A DNA stretch of 64,000 bases, from NCBI RefSeq assembly GCF_900156045.1, contig NZ_FTMX01000001.1, positions 186,001 through 250,000 on the forward strand. Direction: 5' to 3'. Positions 44,247-53,379 of the stretch are shown here, piece by piece (position 1 is the first letter of the stretch; every line of letters starts with the position of its first letter). This DNA is from Peribacillus simplex (GTDB lineage: Bacteria > Bacillota > Bacilli > Bacillales > DSM-1321). The translations under genes were made by a program, and so were the position numbers. The notes beneath the pieces were generated by a model. The model was not told the DNA's origin and searched no databases. It saw nothing but the letters and a program-made list of their open reading frames with translations.

Positions 44247-45854
44247 GTGGAGTTTAAAATTAGAGTGAACTTATTAACTCAGATGACATTACTTATCATA
44301 TTCGTTGTTTTTATCAGTACCTTGCTTGTGAGCCTTCTATTCTCTACACTGCTGGAAGACATCGTCGAAAACCAGATGGGTAAGCAAGCAATGACGGTGG
44401 CTAAATTAGCAGCCCAAAATCCAACGATCATCAGGGCATTTAACGATAATAGGCCCTCAGAGGTGATTCAACCCGCATCAGAAATGATTCGTCAAACAAC
44501 AGGTGCCGATTATGTAACCATTGCGAACCATAAAGGACTTCGATACTCCCATCCTAATCCAGAATATATTGGGAAGCCTACTGCTACTAGTAATGATGCA
44601 GTACTTATTGAACACAAATCAATTATTTATCAAGGAAATGGGATTTCGGGTCCAGCGATTAAAGCTAAGGCGCCTATCTGGAATGATAAAGGGGAAGTTA
44701 TCGGTGTTTCATCTGTAGGGTTTTTGGTAGAGAATGTGCAAGATCAACTATCCGATTATAAAATGAAGATTATTCATTTGTCACTTATCCCAATTGGTGT
44801 AGGAATCTTATGGGCAATATTTATAGCGCGACGCTTAAAAAAGCTTATTTTAGGTCTTGAGCCGGAGGAAATTTCTTTTCTATTTCAAGAAAGGGAAGCG
44901 ACACTTGATGCCATTCGATATGCTACCATTACGATTAATATTGAAAAACAGGTTACTTCCATGAATAAAAGAGCACGTGAATTGTTTCATGATCATCAGC
45001 TTATGGTGGGAAAGCGGGTTGTGAATGGGCATTTAGAAAAACTCATCAAAATAGTAATCAGCACAAAAGAGGGACAGTTCAATCGTAAGTTACTTTTAGG
45101 CCAACAGCTATACATTTTGGATTTATCCCCAATCCTAAATCATAATGACGTCAGGGGCATCGTTTTAACAATAAGAACAGTATCCGAAATTGAACAATTA
45201 ACAAATGAATTTTCAGAAATCAAGGCCTTTTCAGAAAATATGCGGGCACAAAACCATGAGTTTTTAAATAAATTAAATACCATTTATGGATTACTAAGTT
45301 TAAAACAATATGATAGGGCATTGAATATCATCTCTTCTGAAGTGAGGGAGAGGCAAGATATCATTTCGTTTCTTATGTCATCGGTTAAAGATCCGTTAAT
45401 CGCCGCCTGTTTACTTGGAAAGATAAACCGTTCAAAAGAATTGCAGGTTATATTAGAAATAGAACAGGAAAGCAATTTAAACAGTTCATTAAAACCTGAG
45501 GATTCCCATCACTTGGTTTCCGTTATTGGTAATGTCATCGATAATGCGATGGAGGCAGCACGGCAAAAAAACAAAAATGAGGGAAAGGTCAAAGTTTCGT
45601 TTACTGATTTAGGAAACGAAATTATATTTGATATTGAGGATAACGGTCCAGGTATCCCTCATGCAATGGAAGATATTATTTTTACAGATGGATATACGAC
45701 TAAAAATGGGGAAAATCATGGGATCGGCTTGGCCATTGTAAAAAACTCCATTGGTCTTTTAAGTGGTGAAATTTATATTGGTCAAAGTTATTTGGGCGGA
45801 GCAAGATTTACAATCACCTTCCCGAAGGATATAAAAGCAGAAAAGGAGGCGTGA
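44247..45854 (+). CDS. citS: Sensor histidine kinase, CitA/DcuS family
   Basis: A 535-residue sensor for citrate or a related carboxylate: helix at about 11-35, periplasmic-type PAS/Cache domain (GADYVTIANHKGLRYSHPNP, then GVSSVGFLV), second helix at about 178-195, cytoplasmic PAS, then a kinase core with the phosphorylated His in RAQNHEFLNKLNTIYGLL near 335 and the ATPase motifs EDNGPGIP and HGIGLAIVK. The GTG at 44247 follows AAGGG; the earlier in-frame start at 44172 lacks one. The neighbours support citrate. Confidence 0.85.
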   Translation: MEFKIRVNLLTQMTLLIIFVVFISTLLVSLLFSTLLEDIVENQMGKQAMTVAKLAAQNPTIIRAFNDNRPSEVIQPASEMIRQTTGADYVTIANHKGLRYSHPNPEYIGKPTATSNDAVLIEHKSIIYQGNGISGPAIKAKAPIWNDKGEVIGVSSVGFLVENVQDQLSDYKMKIIHLSLIPIGVGILWAIFIARRLKKLILGLEPEEISFLFQEREATLDAIRYATITINIEKQVTSMNKRARELFHDHQLMVGKRVVNGHLEKLIKIVISTKEGQFNRKLLLGQQLYILDLSPILNHNDVRGIVLTIRTVSEIEQLTNEFSEIKAFSENMRAQNHEFLNKLNTIYGLLSLKQYDRALNIISSEVRERQDIISFLMSSVKDPLIAACLLGKINRSKELQVILEIEQESNLNSSLKPEDSHHLVSVIGNVIDNAMEAARQKNKNEGKVKVSFTDLGNEIIFDIEDNGPGIPHAMEDIIFTDGYTTKNGENHGIGLAIVKNSIGLLSGEIYIGQSYLGGARFTITFPKDIKAEKEA

Positions 45855-45856
45855 GA

Positions 45857-46561
45857 ATGCCCAAAGGACCGATTACAGTTGTCATTGTTGAAGATGACGA
45901 GAATGCAGTGAATATATATAAACAATTTACCAATCAATTAGATCAATTTACTGTCATTGCTACGGCTAGCACAGGCAAGCAAGCGTTAAATATATTACAT
46001 GCCGCACAGCCGGACTTAATTTTATTGGATATCTTTTTACCGGATATGAATGGAATTGACCTTCTTCGGGAAATTAGGAAAGAATACCGGGGCATTGATG
46101 TAATTCTGATCACCGCAGCAAATGATACCGAAACAGTCAGTGAAGCGATTAGGGGAGGGGCTTTTGGTTACCTAATAAAACCCATCATTATCGATAAGCT
46201 TCTAGCGACGCTCAACCAATACGACCTGACGAGACAGCAGCTGCATAATAACAACTTAGTAAATCAAGATAAAGTCGATACTCTTTTTCGGACCATAAGT
46301 AACCCAAATAAAGCAAATGATATCCAAATAAATCCTCTTCCCAAGGGGATTGACAAACATACTTTGAAAATGGTCAGAAGTAAGATTCAAAACGTCAATG
46401 GCAGTTTAAATGCTGATGAACTAGGTCAACTAGTTGGAATTAGTTATTCAACCATGCGCAGGTATTTGGAGTATTTAGTATCCTGTGATGAAATGGAAGT
46501 TGAGGTTTTGTATGGAAATATTGGAAGGCCTGAAAGAAAATATAAAATAAAACACCTTTAA
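45857..46561 (+). CDS. citT: Response regulator, CitB/DcuR family
   Basis: A 234-residue regulator: receiver domain with VEDDENAV and the phosphorylated aspartate in LILLDIFLPDMNG near residue 55, K in LIKPI near 103, and a C-terminal helix-turn-helix (DELGQLVGISYSTMRRYLEY). AAGGAGG lies 7 bases before the ATG at 45857; a GTG at 45851 is too close. It overlaps nothing but follows the kinase directly. It should activate the citM-type transporter downstream. Confidence 0.87.
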   Translation: MPKGPITVVIVEDDENAVNIYKQFTNQLDQFTVIATASTGKQALNILHAAQPDLILLDIFLPDMNGIDLLREIRKEYRGIDVILITAANDTETVSEAIRGGAFGYLIKPIIIDKLLATLNQYDLTRQQLHNNNLVNQDKVDTLFRTISNPNKANDIQINPLPKGIDKHTLKMVRSKIQNVNGSLNADELGQLVGISYSTMRRYLEYLVSCDEMEVEVLYGNIGRPERKYKIKHL

Positions 46562-46562
46562 A

Positions 46563-46606
46563 TCCCTGTTGATGAAGTTCGTTTTCATCAATGGGGGTTT
46601 TTTCTT
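46563..46606 (+). terminator. Terminator between response regulator and citM
   Basis: CCC-TTGATGAA pairs with TTCATCAA-GGG around GTTCGTT, followed by T6 and more T. Confidence 0.85.
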
Positions 46607-46686
46607 TTTCAGGCGTGAAAAAAATGATTAAAACTCTTATTACTTTCATTATATGTGAAAAAGGCTTGATGGATGATAGTCTCTAA

Positions 46687-46700
46687 AGAAAGCGCTATCA
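46687..46700 (+). promoter_or_regulatory. cre site upstream of citM
   Basis: AGAAAGCGCTATCA differs from TGAAAGCGCTTTCA at two positions. It lies 35 bases before the citM start, consistent with CcpA repression as in B. subtilis citM. Confidence 0.65.
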
Positions 46701-46734
46701 AAACAGGTGGCGTTAAACAGAAGGGAGCTTGAAG

Positions 46735-48045
46735 ATGTTATCCATTTTAGGATTTTCCATGATTGCTGTATTCATGTATTTAATTATGTCGAAGCGATTA
46801 TCGGCATTAGTGGCCATTATGCTCGTTCCAATCATATTTGGCGTGATCGGAGGGTTTTTTACAGAACTGGGACCCATGATGCAGGATGGTGTTGAAGGAA
46901 TAGCTTCTACAGCCATAATGATTTTATTTGCGATTTTATATTTTGGAATAATGATAGATTCGGGTTTATTTGATCCTCTCATTTCTAAAATATTGAAGAT
47001 AGTAAAAGGAGATCCTTTAAAAATAGTTTTGGGAACCGCTATTCTCTCAATGACCGTCGCATTAGATGGGGACGGTACAACTACTTACATCATTACGGTC
47101 TCAGCTCTTTTACCCCTATATAAGCGTTTAGGTATGAACAAAATAATATTAGCCACTGTTGCCATGTTATCCATGGGTGTAATGAATATGACACCTTGGG
47201 GGGGAGCTTCCGCTATGGCAATGGCTTCGTTAAATCTTGACGCATCGGAATTGTTCTTGCCAATGATTCCTGTCATGGGTTTTGGGCTCATTTGGGTTCT
47301 TGTCGTGGCTTTTATATTGGGAAAAGGGGAACGAAAGAGATTGGGCGTAGTGGAGATCCAGCATAATCACACTAAAGAAATGAATTCAGAAGCCAATTCC
47401 GAGTTAGCGGCAACAACGGTCTCCCATGATTATCGTCGACCGAAATTGGTCTGGTTCAACTTCATTTTAACGATTGTGCTCATGGCATCTTTAATCATTG
47501 ATTTTATGTCTTTGACCATTTTATTCATGATTGCTTTCGCCGTAGCCTTATTGGTCAATTATCCTAATCTGAAAGATCAGCAGGATCGAATAGCCGTTCA
47601 TTCGAAAAATGCATTGGCCGTTGTTTCAATTGTCATTGCAGCCGGGATTTTTACCGGCATCATGTCTGGAACGAAAATGATTGATGCAATGGCCATTACG
47701 TTGGTTTCGCTTATTCCAGAACCTTTAGGACCATTTTTACCGGTAATTGTAGCGTATGCAAGTGCCCCATTTACTTTCTTTATGTCTAATAATGCATTCT
47801 ATTTTGGCGTACTTCCAATTATCGCTCAGGCCGCTGATGCTTATGGAATCAGCGCGGCAGAAATAGGGCGCGCCTCGTTAATAGGGCAGCCGATACACGT
47901 ATTGAGTCCTTTGGTAGCTGCAGCACATTTGCTAATAGGTTTAGTGGGCACTGACTTTGGGGATTTACAGCGGTTTGCCGTGAAATGGGCATTAGGGACT
48001 GTCACTGTCATGACAATAGCAGCGATAATCTTGGGAGTCATATAG
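46735..48045 (+). CDS. citM: CitMHS family metal-citrate:proton symporter
   Basis: A 436-residue transporter with about eleven helices. DSGLFDPLISKILKIV near 80, MTVALDGDGTTTYIITVSAL near 100-120, MGVMNMTPWGGASAMAMA near 148-165 and MSNNAFYFGVLP near 345 are CitMHS signatures. It takes up citrate complexed with a divalent metal. AAGGGAG precedes the ATG at 46735; a TTG at 46729 is in frame but worse spaced. It is controlled by the adjacent two-component genes and probably CcpA. Confidence 0.92.
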   Translation: MLSILGFSMIAVFMYLIMSKRLSALVAIMLVPIIFGVIGGFFTELGPMMQDGVEGIASTAIMILFAILYFGIMIDSGLFDPLISKILKIVKGDPLKIVLGTAILSMTVALDGDGTTTYIITVSALLPLYKRLGMNKIILATVAMLSMGVMNMTPWGGASAMAMASLNLDASELFLPMIPVMGFGLIWVLVVAFILGKGERKRLGVVEIQHNHTKEMNSEANSELAATTVSHDYRRPKLVWFNFILTIVLMASLIIDFMSLTILFMIAFAVALLVNYPNLKDQQDRIAVHSKNALAVVSIVIAAGIFTGIMSGTKMIDAMAITLVSLIPEPLGPFLPVIVAYASAPFTFFMSNNAFYFGVLPIIAQAADAYGISAAEIGRASLIGQPIHVLSPLVAAAHLLIGLVGTDFGDLQRFAVKWALGTVTVMTIAAIILGVI

Positions 48046-48100
48046 TTACCCTATCTTGCCGATTGAGCAAATCGATATTTTTTAAATTGGAGGATTTTCA

Positions 48101-48247
48101 ATGTGGGTCATCACACTCTATCAAAACAGAGATATTGTAATGTATGAATTTGAAACAGAACAAGCAGCAAGGGAAGTTTTCTGGAATATTCAAGGCAATA
48201 AGGTTCTTTCAGAAATCATTTACTATAATGACCCAGGTTTAGCATAA
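48101..48247 (+). CDS. Small hypothetical protein downstream of citM
   Basis: A 48-residue frame, MWVITLYQNRDIVMYEFETE continuing QAAREVFWNIQGNK and ending YNDPGLA. TTGGAGGA lies 8 bases before the ATG, and the composition is that of a compact alpha/beta peptide. It sits 55 bases after citM with no terminator between, so it is probably co-transcribed. No family is recognised. Confidence 0.65.
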   Translation: MWVITLYQNRDIVMYEFETEQAAREVFWNIQGNKVLSEIIYYNDPGLA

Positions 48248-48384
48248 TGATAGTATGAATCGTAGAGGTGTTTATGGCTAGTTAACAATAAAAGGTTAAT
48301 ATGAAATTGGAAGCGGAACTTTACAAAATATGATGATTAAAACACAAAACATTCGAGTTTCCTTCAAGACCATGCATTTAAGTG

Positions 48385-48418
48385 TACCCCGAAAAAGCTA
48401 AAGCTTTATTGGGGTTTT
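48385..48418 (+). terminator. Terminator after small gene
   Basis: ACCCC...GGGGT stem with inner AAAGCT/AGCTTT pairs, followed by TTTT. Confidence 0.6.
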
Positions 48419-48427
48419 ACTATTATT

Positions 48428-49000
48428 TTAGACGGTTTTAACAATGATTCTTGTGGTAATCTTCGCCAGGTTCATGATAGTATCCAGACTCGTATCATTT
48501 AAGGATTGTTGGGGGAAAGGGGGATCTAAATAATTCACGACGGCTTTTAGGTGATAATCACCCAATTCAGGTAAGGATTTATTCATGGCTTCACCAGGGC
48601 TAAAAGGACCTTCTGTCAGAAAAATGGAACCAATTTGATGATAACCACCCAAACAAGCATCGATGCCAAAAATAAAGGGATTATTAAATTGCTTTTTTAT
48701 TTCTTTCAAAACACTTTTCAAATTAAGAGCGTGAACAGGATCTGCGAGTGTTCCAAAGACATGATAAGGTACTTGTTTTTCTCTTAGCATCGTCCCCACT
48801 AAAGGTCCGAATGAATCTCCTGTAGAACGTTCTGAACCAATACATAAAAAGATGATCTCTTTGGAAGTTGCCCGAAGAATTCTTGCAATTTGAAAAGACA
48901 TTTCGTCTATATCTCCTTCTGCCTCTGTTTCCAACGTGTAGTTGCAATACTGCATTTCTTTTTTTGTCTCCCCTTTTTTCCGGCCATTAAAAGGATACAT
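48428..49000 (-). CDS. yyaC: YyaC-like sporulation protein
   Basis: A 190-residue protein of the HybD/GPR-like protease fold found in spore formers. CIGSERSTGDSFGPLVGTML near 53-72 and FGIDACLGG near 110-118 carry the acidic residues equivalent to the metal or catalytic sites of the fold. The family is reported as a forespore (sigma-F or G) product of uncertain role. AAGGGAGTG precedes the ATG. Confidence 0.85.
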   Translation of the reverse strand: MYPFNGRKKGETKKEMQYCNYTLETEAEGDIDEMSFQIARILRATSKEIIFLCIGSERSTGDSFGPLVGTMLREKQVPYHVFGTLADPVHALNLKSVLKEIKKQFNNPFIFGIDACLGGYHQIGSIFLTEGPFSPGEAMNKSLPELGDYHLKAVVNYLDPPFPQQSLNDTSLDTIMNLAKITTRIIVKTV

Positions 49001-49228
49001 GCCTACACTCCCTTATCTTATTCAACTAGAGTCCCGTGACATCTTGTAGAAATTATAACATGATTAATAATTTGGAGATCACTTGTTTTCCCTCTCATTA
49101 CCTCATTTCGTGTTTACTTGTATTTTGTTAATATATAGATTTACTGGAATTTTTGATAAAATAGAAGAAAACAAAAAATCTACTAGTATGAAACGATTGG
49201 TTTTATTTAATAGAAGGAAGTGTATGTA

Positions 49229-50077
49229 TTGTTTAACCAATTAACCAATAACGATAGTATTCTTAATCATTTACGTGCAGACTGTGAAAATTGTTTTGGT
49301 TTGTGCTGTGTAGCTTTGCCTTATGCAAAATCTGCTGATTTTGCATTTGATAAAGATGGAGGAACACCATGTTCAAACCTGCAATCGGATTATCGTTGCG
49401 GCATCCATGAAAACCTCAGAGCAAAAGGATATAAGGGCTGCACGGTTTATGAATGCTTCGGTGCCGGTCAAAAGGTATCTCAACTCACATATAATGGAAA
49501 CGATTGGAGAGACAACCCATTGTCAGCAAAGGAAATGTTCGAGGTTTTTCCTATTATGCAACAACTTCATGAAATGCTTTGCTACTTAAATGAAGCACTG
49601 AATTTAGAAGATGCGCAACCTCTTCACCGGGAATTGCAAGCGGCTTTTGAAGAAACGGATTATCTCACTAAGCAAAGTCCAAAGTCTATCATGGACCTGA
49701 ATGTACCAGCTCATAGAGCGATCGTTAATGATTTACTTCTGCGCACAAGTGAACTCGTACGTGCTAAGGTTTCAACTAAGAAAAAACAAAAAAAACAGAA
49801 CAAAATAGGTAGGGGAAGTGACCTTATCGGGGCAAAGTTGAGAGGTGCTGACCTTAGGGGAGAGAACTTAAGAGGAGCTTTGCTTATCGCATCCGACCTC
49901 AGAGAAGCTGACATGAGAGTGACGGATCTTATCGGTGCAGACTTTAGGGACGCTGATTTAAGCGGTGCCAATCTTACCGGAAGTTTCTTTATCACACAAG
50001 CACAGATTAACTCGGCTAAAGGCGATATGAAGACAAAATTACCGCTCTCATTAAGCATTCCCGATCATTGGAGGTAG
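49229..50077 (+). CDS. Pentapeptide-repeat protein with N-terminal cysteine motif
   Basis: A 282-residue protein. The N-terminal part has DCENCFGLCC and two later cysteine clusters (SDYRCGIHE, KGCTVYECFG), suggesting a metal site. A basic linker (TKKKQKKQNK) precedes about 12 pentapeptide repeats A(D/N)LxG/R (KLRGADLRGENLRGALLIA). The TTG at 49229 has AAGGAAG 8 bases upstream; the in-frame GTG at 49220 touches it. The function is unknown. Confidence 0.78.
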   Translation: MFNQLTNNDSILNHLRADCENCFGLCCVALPYAKSADFAFDKDGGTPCSNLQSDYRCGIHENLRAKGYKGCTVYECFGAGQKVSQLTYNGNDWRDNPLSAKEMFEVFPIMQQLHEMLCYLNEALNLEDAQPLHRELQAAFEETDYLTKQSPKSIMDLNVPAHRAIVNDLLLRTSELVRAKVSTKKKQKKQNKIGRGSDLIGAKLRGADLRGENLRGALLIASDLREADMRVTDLIGADFRDADLSGANLTGSFFITQAQINSAKGDMKTKLPLSLSIPDHWR

Positions 50078-50314
50078 AAGTAAAGCTAAGATCGGCGCTA
50101 ATTTTCATGCAGAGCAAACGCTTCATGAATAAGAAAGTTTTTAAATTCACGAGTGTTACTTTGCACATCCAACTTTAAAACTCCAGCTACCTTCACATGA
50201 GAAGATAGGCTGGGTTTCTTAATAATTTACATCAAATCATTTATAGGACCATTTTGATCTGTTTAGTAAAAAAAGCAACTGTTTATTGTTCAATCGCGCC
50301 CTTTTCTTGGACTA
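50078..50314. other. Intergenic region
   Basis: No gene was found. A single AATTCACGAGT word (near 50144-50154) recalls the tandem array at 30.1 kb. The stretch leads into the HxlR-like remnant on the minus strand. Confidence 0.4.
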
Positions 50315-50329
50315 ATCACGGACTCATTA

Positions 50330-50503
50330 TTCGTCGGTGTCTCTTCCAACTGGGCTTTAAACTCAAACCAAAGCATGTTACTTGATATTCTACTTTTTCC
50401 TCGATATCAATCCGTCTTTTTCCATTTCGTGAAGTTGAATGGTCAGCACCTGCTTTGTGATTCCAGGAATCGCACGGTTCATTTCCTCGAACTGTTTTGT
50501 ACC
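50330..50503 (-). pseudogene. HxlR family regulator remnant
   Basis: The minus strand encodes GTKQFEEMNRAIPGITKQVL then TIQLHEMEKDGLISRKK, the recognition helix and wing of an HxlR-type regulator. A stop follows, but adding one A to the A5 run near 50393-50397 continues the frame as VEYQVTCFGLSLKP, the usual next segment. The N-terminal half is absent; the upstream bases are the end of the gerAB-like gene. This is a truncated and frameshifted remnant. Confidence 0.7.
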
Positions 50504-51594
50504 TTGACCATTTTCCGAAACACGGCGATGCAAAGCATGATTAAAGGTAAAAGAAACCCAACGGTATATGAAAAAAATACTGCAATTTCCTGATCCCAAG
50601 TTTGTTGCTCAATGACATTCGAAAACATTACGAGTGAAAGGAGTACACTAATTCCCCCCAAAGGTACTATTAAAGGTCGATGATTTTTTAAATTTAATAT
50701 TTGTGCGATACCGATAACAACAGCATATAAATAAATTGTCATTTTCATATAGATGGAAAGAATCCACATGATAGCTAATACTGCTTCAATTCGTTGTACA
50801 AAATTTCCTATATTAATTTTTCTCGCTAGTGTATAAGTGGGATAGTTATGCCTGGCAGTACTCTCAGCTCCAAGTACAGATATAGTTAAGAAGATGACGA
50901 TAATCATTACAAGACCGCCGATTAGGTATCCAATCATGAAAGATTTACTTGCGGCTTTAGGTTGATTTACAAAAGCCGGAAAAATCATTAACAACGCTAC
51001 GGAAGTAACAGTAGAGAATTCTACAAAGAAAAAGACTGCCCTTAACAATGGTTTAGTTTCTACTTCAAATACAGGCTGAAGGTTTTCAAGATTGATTTGA
51101 GGAGCAATAAAAACTGTTAAAATAATAAAAAGAATGAAGAAAAACACAATGAAAATTTCAGCGCTACGGGTAAACGTCTCTAATCCAAGACGAACACTCA
51201 TGATTACAATAGTGGCCATTGAAATATTAATTGCGGCTATAGGTATTTCCGGGAAAAATTGTATACTTATAAATTTTCCTACATAGAACAAAAGTTCAGA
51301 TCCATATAAAAATGACATGGAAAGAAAAAAAAGAGAAATCATTTTACCAATCCATTTTCCAAACAAATTTTCATGCATTTCTACAAACGTTTTTTCAGGA
51401 AACAACAGCCCAAGCTTGCTGTAGAACCAGATGATAATTAACCCAACAGCTACACCTAAAACAGCTCCAATCCAACCATCCTGTTTCGCCTCGGCGGCCA
51501 TTGTTGTCGGAACAGTGATAATTGTTGTCCCGATCGTAAAAAAAATCACTAGTGTTCTATATTGGTGCGCTGATATTTTTTCGGTATCCAGCAT
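50479..51594 (-). CDS. Orphan GerAB/YndE-type spore germination permease
   Basis: A 371-residue APC-fold membrane protein of the GerAB family with about ten helices. MLDTEKISAHQYRTLVIFFT opens it, and TIITVPTTMAAEAKQDGWIG and YPTYTLARKINIGNFVQRIE are typical. It would act as the membrane subunit of a germinant receptor. Neither a gerAA nor a gerAC gene adjoins, and the 3' end runs into an HxlR remnant in another frame, so a deletion may have removed its partners. It may still be functional with other receptors. Confidence 0.82.
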   Translation of the reverse strand: MLDTEKISAHQYRTLVIFFTIGTTIITVPTTMAAEAKQDGWIGAVLGVAVGLIIIWFYSKLGLLFPEKTFVEMHENLFGKWIGKMISLFFLSMSFLYGSELLFYVGKFISIQFFPEIPIAAINISMATIVIMSVRLGLETFTRSAEIFIVFFFILFIILTVFIAPQINLENLQPVFEVETKPLLRAVFFFVEFSTVTSVALLMIFPAFVNQPKAASKSFMIGYLIGGLVMIIVIFLTISVLGAESTARHNYPTYTLARKINIGNFVQRIEAVLAIMWILSIYMKMTIYLYAVVIGIAQILNLKNHRPLIVPLGGISVLLSLVMFSNVIEQQTWDQEIAVFFSYTVGFLLPLIMLCIAVFRKMVKVQNSSRK

Positions 51595-51707
51595 CTATTT
51601 TCCACCTTCTTTATTTAACAAAAATCCATAGTTCATTTAAACTCTCTTCTTCTTGTGATATATAAGCATTTTGGGCTTTCCTTGGGGATTTTAAACGTAT
51701 TTTAAAG

Positions 51708-51946
51708 TCGGACTTATTTGCTCAATTTGAAAGAGATTTAACTTCTGAAAGGACAAAGGAAGGGATTCAGGGTGCAAGGAAACGAGGGGAAAATTCCGGA
51801 AGACGAAAACCGATGAGGAAAGGGTGAATTAAGCTTTATATCTAATGGATCAAGGGATGAGTCGTACGGATGCTGCTGAATAGGCCGGTATCTCTTGTAT
51901 GACTCTATACCGGAAGATACAGGATGGTAACACAGACAATAAATAA
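51708..51946 (+). pseudogene. Serine recombinase (resolvase/invertase) C-terminal remnant
   Basis: The plus strand encodes SDLFAQFERDLTSERTKEGI then QGARKRGENSGRRKP, the end of a serine recombinase catalytic domain. After a frameshift comes LYLMDQGMSRTDAAE, and after another AGISCMTLYRKIQDGNTDNK with a stop, the helix-turn-helix tail. The N-terminal catalytic half with the active serine is missing. It is a decayed mobile-element gene. Confidence 0.82.
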
Positions 51947-52099
51947 TGAACGGAGCAAAGTATAGATGCTGCATGATTATTGTCTACTTTGCCCCTGGTT
52001 ACACGAACTGTGGTACCGGACCTTTTTGTTATTCACGTAAAATAAGTGCAAAATAACACCTAAAGTGACCCGAGTATAAGGCGCAAACTCAAAAGTAAA

Positions 52100-52318
52100 G
52101 GCTTTTTTCGTAAAGATTGTTGTTTTTAAAACAATACGATTTAAGGTTGATTGGAGCGCAAGTGCGAGACTCCTGCGGGAGCAGCGGGACAGGTGAGACC
52201 CCACAGGCGTTTACGCCGAGGAGGCTCACCGCCCGCCCCGCGGAAAGCGAGCATCTGGAGGGGAAATCAACCACACCGCTTCACTTGGTAAATATAAACA
52301 AAGTATGCAAAAACAGCA
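52100..52318 (+). mobile_element. MITE-like element copy 3 (219 bp, 8-bp target duplication)
   Basis: Same length as copies 1 and 2 but with more substitutions, including in both termini (GGCTTTTTTCG at the left; last base A). It is flanked by AAAGTAAA at 52092-52099 and 52319-52326. The target AAACTCAAAAGTAAA resembles a decayed unit of the ACTCACGAGTAAA repeat. Confidence 0.9.
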
Positions 52319-52474
52319 AAAGTAAAAGACAGAAACTAACGTGTAATGGGAAAGTTAATACATAGATTTGGCTTTAATCCTAAACTTTTACAAAGAGTGA
52401 ACTATACTAACATGCGATTCTTCATTAGGAAGGATCGTCTTTTATAATCGGGCGGAAAATTTTCATTTTTCCAT

Positions 52475-52505
52475 TTGACTCTGACGTTGCGTAATACCTT
52501 AAAGT
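52475..52505 (+). promoter_or_regulatory. MerR-type promoter with 19-bp spacer
   Basis: TTGACT (52475-52480), a 19-base spacer containing CTGACGTTGCGTAA, and TAAAGT (52500-52505). The overlong spacer with a dyad between the -35 and -10 is characteristic of promoters activated by MerR-family proteins, so the next gene is probably autoregulated. Confidence 0.75.
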
Positions 52506-52532
52506 AAATGATATCGAAAGGAGGTAGAAGCC

Positions 52533-53270
52533 GTGGCAATGAGAGTGAAAGAGCTGGCCGATTTAGTTGGAATTAGTGTGCGGACACTGCATTATTATGA
52601 TGAAATCGGGTTATTATCGCCAGAGGAAATAACCGATTCAGGTTATCGCCTCTATTCGAATGATAATCTTGAAATGTTGCAGCAAATCCTGTTTTTCAGG
52701 GAACTTGGCATGTCGTTAAAGGAAATAAAACAGATGATAACCAGCTCTTCGTTCGATAAACAGGATGCGTTAAAGCAACATCAAAAAATGTTACTGGAGA
52801 AACGCAGGCAGCTCGATAAATTAATTAAGACGGTCGAAAAATCGATTAAGCATATGAAAGGGGAAATTCAAATGACGAATAAAGAAAAATTTGAAGGATT
52901 TGACTTCAGTCAGAATCCATATGAAGAAGAAGCCCGCAGGCTTTGGGGGGATAAAGCTGTCGATGAGTCGAAGGCAAAAGTGGCGGGCATGTCCAAAGAT
53001 GCACAGAAAATTGTATCGGATATCTATATAAAACTTGCGTCAATCCGAAATGACTCGCCCAAGTCGGAGGAGGCACAAGAGGCAATTAAAGAATGGTATG
53101 ATTGTTTGAACAATAACTTCGGCACATACTCACTGGATGCTTTTAAAGGATTAGGTCAAATGTACGTCGATGATCAACGCTTCACCAAAAATATCGACAA
53201 ATACGGTGATGGTTTAGCAAAATTCATGTGCGATGCGATGGGGCATTTTGCTGACGCTAACAAAAATTGA
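52533..53270 (+). CDS. MerR family regulator with TipAS drug-sensing domain
   Basis: A 245-residue regulator. Residues 3-70 are the MerR winged helix (VKELADLVGISVRTLHYYDE, then YRLYSNDNLEMLQQI), 75-110 a dimerising coiled coil, and about 120-245 a TipAS/Mta-type antibiotic-recognition domain (YEEEARRLWGDKAVDESKAK). It would activate drug-resistance genes on binding an antibiotic. The GTG has AAAGGAGGT 7 bases upstream. A terminator follows. Confidence 0.88.
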   Translation: MAMRVKELADLVGISVRTLHYYDEIGLLSPEEITDSGYRLYSNDNLEMLQQILFFRELGMSLKEIKQMITSSSFDKQDALKQHQKMLLEKRRQLDKLIKTVEKSIKHMKGEIQMTNKEKFEGFDFSQNPYEEEARRLWGDKAVDESKAKVAGMSKDAQKIVSDIYIKLASIRNDSPKSEEAQEAIKEWYDCLNNNFGTYSLDAFKGLGQMYVDDQRFTKNIDKYGDGLAKFMCDAMGHFADANKN

Positions 53271-53286
53271 ATCCCAAGATTAGATG

Positions 53287-53314
53287 GAAGGTTGCTCCGG
53301 CAACCTTCTTATTT
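53287..53314 (+). terminator. Terminator after merR gene
   Basis: GAAGGTTGC-TCCG-GCAACCTTC followed by TTATTTT. Confidence 0.8.
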
Positions 53315-53379
53315 TATAGCTAAAGGGAGTTATGGTAATATTTATAATATTCGGATTTATAGAGAATAGGGGGAAACTT

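Noticed and set aside
50390..50599. 69-residue minus-strand gene
   Set aside because: Its first half is an out-of-frame reading of gerAB; only the HxlR-like tail is meaningful and is reported as a pseudogene.
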